Assembly (NCBI RefSeq): GCF_008831285.2
Contig: NC_045140.1
Location: 30,034,708-30,047,207, forward strand
Length of the DNA: 12,500 nt
Source of the DNA: Nymphaea colorata
Lineage: Eukaryota > Streptophyta > Magnoliopsida > Nymphaeales > Nymphaeaceae
Reading direction: 5' to 3'
How positions within the stretch are numbered: the stretch's first letter is position 1; every line of letters starts with the position of its first letter. Below are positions 8,202 to 12,500 of the stretch, in pieces. A program made the translations under genes and the position numbers. Under the pieces are notes generated by a model. The model had not been told where the DNA came from, made no database searches, and saw nothing but the letters and a program-made list of their open reading frames with translations.

Positions 8202-8872
8202 GAATAGCCATTCTCGAAGATGTTCCCCATTGAACTTAGGGAAATCATATTTGACGGAAGGTGTCCGTCTCTCTTCAAAACGTGTAGGCTCTCTTCGAGT
8301 TCTCCTAGGACGAAGTGGTGTTTCGTCCTCTCCTTCGGAAAGCTCAAAATTGGGTTCCGAATGGGTTGACTAGTTCGTTGACCTTGAGGAGGTCTGTAGA
8401 ATTCACTTGTAGGCTCGTTTAGATACCTGTCTGGAGGTGGTCCCATGACTCTACCTCCTTCCAAACTTGTCCCAACATGTGAAATGTTGTTGGGATTAAC
8501 CTCAGTGTCGGTTTGATAGCCAGGTATAACTAGCAAACCTTTTCCTTTCTGTTGATTCGGACCCTGAGTGGTCCTCTGCTCAACAACGACTTGGGCTTGG
8601 TTGTTGGCCAACTGTCTGAACATGGCGCGGATTTCATCCATTTCCTTTTGGTGTTCCGCGTTCTGACGATCCATGTCCTTCTTCCTAAAGTTCTCAACTT
8701 TGGCCATTTCGCTACGCATTTGTAGCAATTCCTTCTCTATGCTTAGGATTCTACCTAAGGCATAGTCCGGAACTTGCCCCCTTTGAGTTGGAGGGGCATC
8801 TCCTGCTTGCTCCTGAGGAATGTCCTCAAGAACAGGCTCATCGGAGCTCACGTTCTTCTTGGATTTACCCAT
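8129..8872 (-). CDS. gag: Gag N-terminal part, reading frame before frame break 1
   Basis: This is the N-terminal part of Gag, the structural protein that forms the cytoplasmic virus-like particle. The start at 8872 is chosen because it is the first ATG after the primer-binding site. The protein opens MGKSKKNV. Residues of about 38-100 (ALGRILSIEKELLQ onward) are rich in charged residues with heptad-like leucine, isoleucine and methionine spacing, consistent with a coiled coil. A proline- and glutamine-rich linker follows. Only about the first 170 residues look genuine. From roughly 8330-8369 the sensible reading moves to the next frame, and the tail down to 8129 (ending KSPRPT) is an out-of-frame artefact. 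The break is an apparent single-base loss. Gag N-terminal sequence is poorly conserved in this group, so this identification rests mainly on position. Confidence 0.8.
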   Translation of the reverse strand: MGKSKKNVSSDEPVLEDIPQEQAGDAPPTQRGQVPDYALGRILSIEKELLQMRSEMAKVENFRKKDMDRQNAEHQKEMDEIRAMFRQLANNQAQVVVEQRTTQGPNQQKGKGLLVIPGYQTDTEVNPNNISHVGTSLEGGRVMGPPPDRYLNEPTSEFYRPPQGQRTSQPIRNPILSFPKERTKHHFVLGELEESLHVLKRDGHLPSNMISLSSMGNIFENGYSWPNVSSCVTMYHKKNGLKSPRPT

Positions 8873-9074
8873 AGAATTCGTGAGTTAGGCACCCAGTGAA
8901 AACACGCACAAACTAAGGAATTTGGCTATTTGGAGCCAACGACAAAAGAAAATCCTAAACTAACGCACACGGAAAATGCACTGCTGGAAGCTGGACTCAA
9001 ACACTCCTCGCGTTGACTGATTTGCTGAAGCTGAATCTTCTTGCAACGAGTGCTTGAACTTCAATAACAGCCTC
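8873..9074 (-). other. Untranslated leader between PBS and gag
   Basis: This stretch of about 200 bases lies between the primer-binding site and the gag ATG. Reading the minus strand I find no ATG in it, so the ATG at 8872-8870 is the first start after the PBS. It would be part of the genomic RNA and is where packaging or dimerisation signals would be expected, but I see no specific motif or strong hairpin. Confidence 0.75.
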
Positions 9075-9092
9075 AACCTGGCTCTGATACCA
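9075..9092 (-). other. Primer-binding site, initiator tRNA-Met
   Basis: Read on the minus strand these 18 bases are TGGTATCAGAGCCAGGTT. That matches, over the full length, the complement of the 3' end of plant initiator tRNA-Met including its CCA tail. It sits 2 bases inside the 5' LTR edge at 9095. It primes minus-strand cDNA synthesis and independently fixes both the orientation of the element and the inner edge of the right LTR. Confidence 0.96.
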
Positions 9093-9709
9093 ATTGTTAG
9101 GCCCACTCCTGATAGAACTTGAATTTCCTAACCAAGAGCGACCTACCTTCCCAGGTCTCTTGAGTGCTACTCAAAAAACGAAAATCCTAAGACAAATAAT
9201 TACAACACTTCTACCCAGCCGGACAGACCCCGGCGCAAAAACCCTTAGGACGGGAGACTCAGGTGCGGAAAACCCTTAAATCCCAATTCCTAACTACGGG
9301 CAGACCTAAGGCAACACTACAATAGGTGACACGGCTTTACAATCGTAAGCGATACAAGAATTCACTCTTCTCACTCAAGAACAAACCATTCACCAAATTA
9401 TACTACTAGCGAACAAACCACGCCCAGCAATAAGCAAATGGGTACGGTCGGCTCCTTGTGGTCGTGTCTCGGGCAGCTGGCCCTTGAGGTACCACGGCAG
9501 GGAGCTAGGCCGAAGCCTTGGGCTAAAACAATAACTAAAACAAACTAAATGGAATCCTAAAACAGAAAGCAAAACACCCTCCCCGGAATCTACAAGTGGG
9601 CTAAGGTGTTACCGGCCAAGAGCTAGCCTTGGCTGAGCCGGAACAACCGCGGGGTGAAGACCAACCCCCGGGCAATGCAGCAACGGGCCGGCGTGAAGCG
9701 CGCGGCCTG

Positions 9710-10298
9710 GACAGCCTCCTGCTGTCGGACGGATTGGCAGACGCCGGCTGGAGCAGCAGTCTGCTGCTGAGCGGAGACGGAAGCGCGGGGAAGCAGCGAC
9801 AGCCGCCTACTGTCGGGAATGGCCGGTGGACGCGCGGCCGAGAATGGCGCGGACCTGCTATCGGGCTGCCTGATGACGAGTGGCCGAGAGGACAGCGAGT
9901 TACGTGCGGCGTTGGCTGGCGGAAGGAGTCGGATAGCCGAGAGCAGAACTGCGGAGGCGGCGGCAGGAACAAAGGCGAGTGGTTGTCGCCTTGGGCACCG
10001 GCGGAGCAGCGACTGGACGTCGCCGATGTGCTGACGAGTGCCGCCTGCCGACTGAAGACGGGTCGGCGAGGGAAGGCCGACTAGGCAGCCACCTGCTGCC
10101 TGGAGCCGAGAGGAGAGGGCGACCGACTGTCGCCGCTAGGCTGGACAGAAGCCGCGGACAGGACGAGGGGGGCGAAAGCCGAGTTCGGCAGTGCCTACCT
10201 GCCTATTCTCCGAATGGCTCAGCCACGGACGCCGGTAGTAAATCCGACGACGGGACGCGGCCGAGGTGCTGGCCGGGGACAGCTAGCGGTGCGCTAGC
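9710..10298. repeat. Cluster of 17-base dyads in CpG-rich part of right LTR
   Basis: The same set is present in the 5' LTR, with perfect dyads starting at 9710, 9752, 10084, 10118 and 10282. None of the five substitutions between the LTRs falls in a perfect arm; the nearest is the base just before the first dyad (9709). Two of the single-base indels fall in this block, but between dyads. Confidence 0.65.
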
Positions 10299-10829
10299 GT
10301 CGCCGACTGAACCTAGTCCCTAGCTACGGCTGGGCTGGGCTGGAACTGGCGGGGCTCTAAGGGTAGGCCAGTCAAGTTAAGAGGGCTCGGGCTGGGTAGG
10401 CCGAGGGTCAAAAGGGGCTTGGGTTAACAAGGGAGGTTATCCTAGCTAAGAGGGGGGTCAAACCGAGAGGGTGAACTAGAGAAAGTGAGGTTAAGGTGAG
10501 CTCGGACGAGGGGCTTAGGCAAGGGCTGACCTCGGTTAGGGATAGGTTAGCTGGGTCACTCGAGCTAGGCTCGAGTCAACTAGGGTGGTTCTAGCTGGGC
10601 TCGGGTTGACCGAGAATCTAAGGCTGGAAAGAGGTTAGGACTAAAGAGCTCAAGTCAAATAAGAAGAAGACGACTAGTTGACTGGATTCGGTCAAGGTCA
10701 AACTGGGTTAGGTTTGACTAAGACACCTAAGTCGGGTTAGGGGCTAAGTCAAATTGACTTAGGACTAAGCTCGAGCTAAGAGGGTTTCCTAAGACTAAAA
10801 GACTAAGTGACTCGAGTAGGTCTCTCGAG

Positions 10830-11363
10830 CAAGGAGATGGTGACACGTTGCGAAAATCAAGGGCCACGATTGAAGACGGTTAGGGGAAGTGGGGCGACTT
10901 GGCTTGGAGGAGCTCGTGGCTAAGGGAGATGCAGACACGTGGATGAATCAACAGCTAAGAATAACTGTAGTTGGGGAATAAATGAGGACGTGATTGAGGG
11001 TACGTGCGGGTCTTAAGTGACTTGCGCTACAATTTGGGAAAAGGGGCTCGAAATGAGGAAGTGGCGCGCCAAAGGGGGACTCGCGTGGGTTGAGGTGGCG
11101 AACTACGAGAGCTTGGTGAAAAAGGGACTGGCGAGCTGGAGGGGAGACCTATTCGTGGGCAAGGAGATGCTGCCACGTGGCCAGATGTGTGGCTGATATT
11201 GCTTGCGAGAGGAGGAGGAGACTTAGCCAAAATGCAAGATGGCGAGGTGGCATATAGTGGTCCTAAAGCTAAGGAACGTGGAAAATAACTAAGTTTCGGG
11301 TAAGGGGCACGATGGGCCAGGTGGGACACGAGCTGGGGGTGATAACTGGATAGCTGACACGTG
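10830..11363. promoter_or_regulatory. Same G-box modules in the 5' LTR
   Basis: This is the right-hand copy of the ACGT-core modules, with CACGTG at 10936-10941, 11174-11179 and 11358-11363. It is the copy that could influence transcription of the element, because it lies in the 5' LTR. The second module carries the t-to-c difference at 10932, outside the G-box. Confidence 0.45.
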
Positions 11364-12450
11364 TACAGGAGGACGGTGAGGATTGGACTTACCTGGTCCG
11401 AGTTGACTGCACGTAGACTCGCGCCAAGAGAGGAAGACCGGCCTGGTTTGAGTTCAATCTCACCAAAGACCAGAACGCCCCTTCAAGCTTCACGCAGACT
11501 TCGGTTCGCACAAGGGCAGGGCTGTCCTAAAACGCCGGAGTCTGGAGATGGCGCCGGAAGTTGCAGGTCACGTCGGAAGACAGCAGAATTCCGGCAAGGA
11601 CGCGAACTCACTATCCAACCGAGCGATTTCACCCAAACTTGGCTATGTTGGAGCACTTGATTGGACGATTACAATGAACTCGTACGATCGATAGTCCACC
11701 GGTTAGATCTTGAAGAGCAGGACGTTTTAGCCTGCTGGACCGAAGGAGAAGAGGGAGGACAGAAACCGAGTTTTACTTTGCTAAAACTCGACTACTTCCA
11801 CCGCTCGCGTTCTTCGTTTTATGGCTGAATTAACCCAAAGTTTCAAGAACTTTCTTCAAGAAGATCGTAGGATAATATAAAGCAGAACTTGCTATTTAGC
11901 ACAGACCTTCCTCACGAGTTTGCCGAGAAGAAAGCCTCGCTCTTAAGCAACTTCTGTCCTAGATTAATTTTACGAAAATCAAGAAGAAAGCCGAGAACTA
12001 GAAGTAATTTCTTAGCCGTCGCTGCTGGATTCTCAAACGAATTCAGCCTTCCCTGTTGCAAAGGCAGCCTCTCAACTTCACCGGGGTCGAGAAGAAGGTA
12101 CCAACCTTGCTGGAATTGCAGTTTCAAAGGGGAATCAGCCGTGGACGAGGGAGGGATTGCCGCCGGTAGGGAGGAATCCGCCGCAAGCCGTCGTGCTTTG
12201 AGTTCACCACCGGAATATCTCCGATGCCCGAAGCTTTGCTGGAATTAGAAAGCGTCACAGGCCAAGGGGACGCGAGGGGATGAGAGGCACCGCAGATTTC
12301 ACCATGTGAAACTCGATGGCTGACGAAGAAGATGAAGAACTCGCCTCTAGACCGAGGGAGAGAGAGACAGCCTCACGAGGAGGAGAGAGATTGCAAACCT
12401 TGCAAATGCTTTCTTAGTTCAATAATCGATACAAACTCTAAGATCCAAAA

Positions 12451-12460
12451 CAATATATAC
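12451..12460 (-). promoter_or_regulatory. Candidate TATA box in 5' LTR
   Basis: The minus strand reads GTATATATTG, the best TATA-like string in the LTR, with a twin at 3346-3355. It would lie about 135 bases from the estimated start of the LTR, giving a short U3. A weaker alternative, TTATATTATC on the minus strand, lies near 2766-2775 (about 11870-11880 in this LTR). No transcription start can be proved from sequence. Confidence 0.3.
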
Positions 12461-12500
12461 ATATCCTAATTGAACGAGTCTACAATCCAGATCTCGTTCT

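Larger units (their letters stand above)
3703..8872 (-). pseudogene. gag-pol: Whole gag-pol polyprotein gene with two apparent frame breaks
   Basis: Taken together the three frames cover one polyprotein of about 1,720 residues in the order Gag, protease, RT, RNase H, integrase, chromodomain. Each frame change is in the same direction (loss of one base), and each is beside a short homopolymer (AAAATTGGG near 8346-8354; CCCC at 7124-7127 on the + strand). There is no stop codon within the remaining frames and no missing catalytic motif. As read, the gene could not make a full polyprotein without frameshifting. The break inside the protease fold is in the wrong place for a normal programmed gag-pol frameshift. 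The breaks may be real recent mutations or sequencing errors (see findings), so the pseudogene status is provisional. Confidence 0.7.
1..12500 (-). mobile_element. Ty3/Gypsy chromovirus LTR retrotransposon, nearly full length
   Basis: Two near-identical direct repeats of more than 3.39 kb (1 onward and 9102 onward) flank a 5.6 kb internal region. On the minus strand that region holds an initiator tRNA-Met primer-binding site, Gag, protease, RT, RNase H, integrase and a chromodomain, in the order typical of Ty3/Gypsy chromoviruses. The element is read right to left, so its 5' LTR is at the right. Both outer ends fall outside the window (about 7 bases missing at the left, an estimated 93 at the right), so target-site duplications and host DNA cannot be seen. 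RT wording such as SSPVLLVKKKD and VFFDDILIYS, and the variant zinc knuckle, remind me most of Reina-type plant chromoviruses rather than Tekay or CRM. That lineage call is from memory of family patterns and is only moderately sure. Confidence 0.97.
9095..12500 (-). repeat. 5' LTR (right copy), clipped by window end
   Basis: This copy starts with TG at 9095, two bases beyond the primer-binding site, which is the usual arrangement. It matches the left copy to the end of the window. Substitutions seen by eye (left/right): 11/9112 c to a, 608/9709 a to g, 639/9740 t to g, 1829/10932 t to c, 3358/12463 g to a. Single-base length differences lie near 735, 854, 1507, 1694, 2621 and 2734 (left numbering), each in a homopolymer run. 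As the 5' LTR it should carry the active promoter and drive minus-strand transcription toward gag at 8872. The outer end, expected near 12593, is not in the window. Confidence 0.95.

Noticed and set aside
8861-8872. N-terminal MGKSKK of Gag as a myristoylation signal
   Set aside because: The usual signal needs serine or threonine at position 6; here it is lysine.
1-12500. CRISPR array or bacterial operon
   Set aside because: The only long direct repeats are the two LTRs. The short dyads are not identical repeats with unique spacers, and all coding sequence is retroelement Gag-Pol.

Overview
The window is almost entirely one plant-type Ty3/Gypsy LTR retrotransposon lying on the minus strand. 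No host gene, RNA gene, CRISPR array or flanking genomic DNA is visible. A seed-plant or other land-plant nuclear genome is the likely host. The evidence is a primer-binding site that matches initiator tRNA-Met over 18 bases, the pol order protease, reverse transcriptase, RNase H, integrase, and a chromodomain at the integrase C-terminus (a chromovirus). The species cannot be told from the sequence.

Layout, read along the + strand: 1 to about 3488 is the 3' LTR, whose first 7 bases lie just outside the window. Positions 3489-3702 are a short untranslated stretch. Positions 3703-8872 hold gag-pol on the minus strand. Positions 8873-9074 are a leader with no upstream ATG. Positions 9075-9092 are the primer-binding site. 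Positions 9095 to beyond 12500 are the 5' LTR, clipped by roughly 90 bases if the proposed LTR edge is right. The whole element would be about 12.6 kb, with LTRs of about 3.5 kb.

The coding region reads as one Gag-Pol polyprotein of about 1,720 residues broken by two apparent single-base losses, near 8330-8369 (in gag) and near 7124-7127 (in protease). All catalytic residues I looked for in RT, RNase H and integrase are present. By eye the two LTRs differ by only 5 substitutions over about 3,395 aligned positions, so the insertion looks very recent. They also differ by 6 single-base indels, all in homopolymer runs, so both frame breaks could be assembly errors rather than real decay.

The least expected content is in the LTRs. 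A CpG-rich block (about 520-1240, repeated at about 9621-10343) carries a set of non-identical 17-base dyads, most with 6-base arms around a 5-base centre. A further group of perfect palindromes follows at 1455-1726, then three diverged copies of a module ending in a G-box-like ACGT core. None of the ORFs within the LTRs looks like a protein gene.
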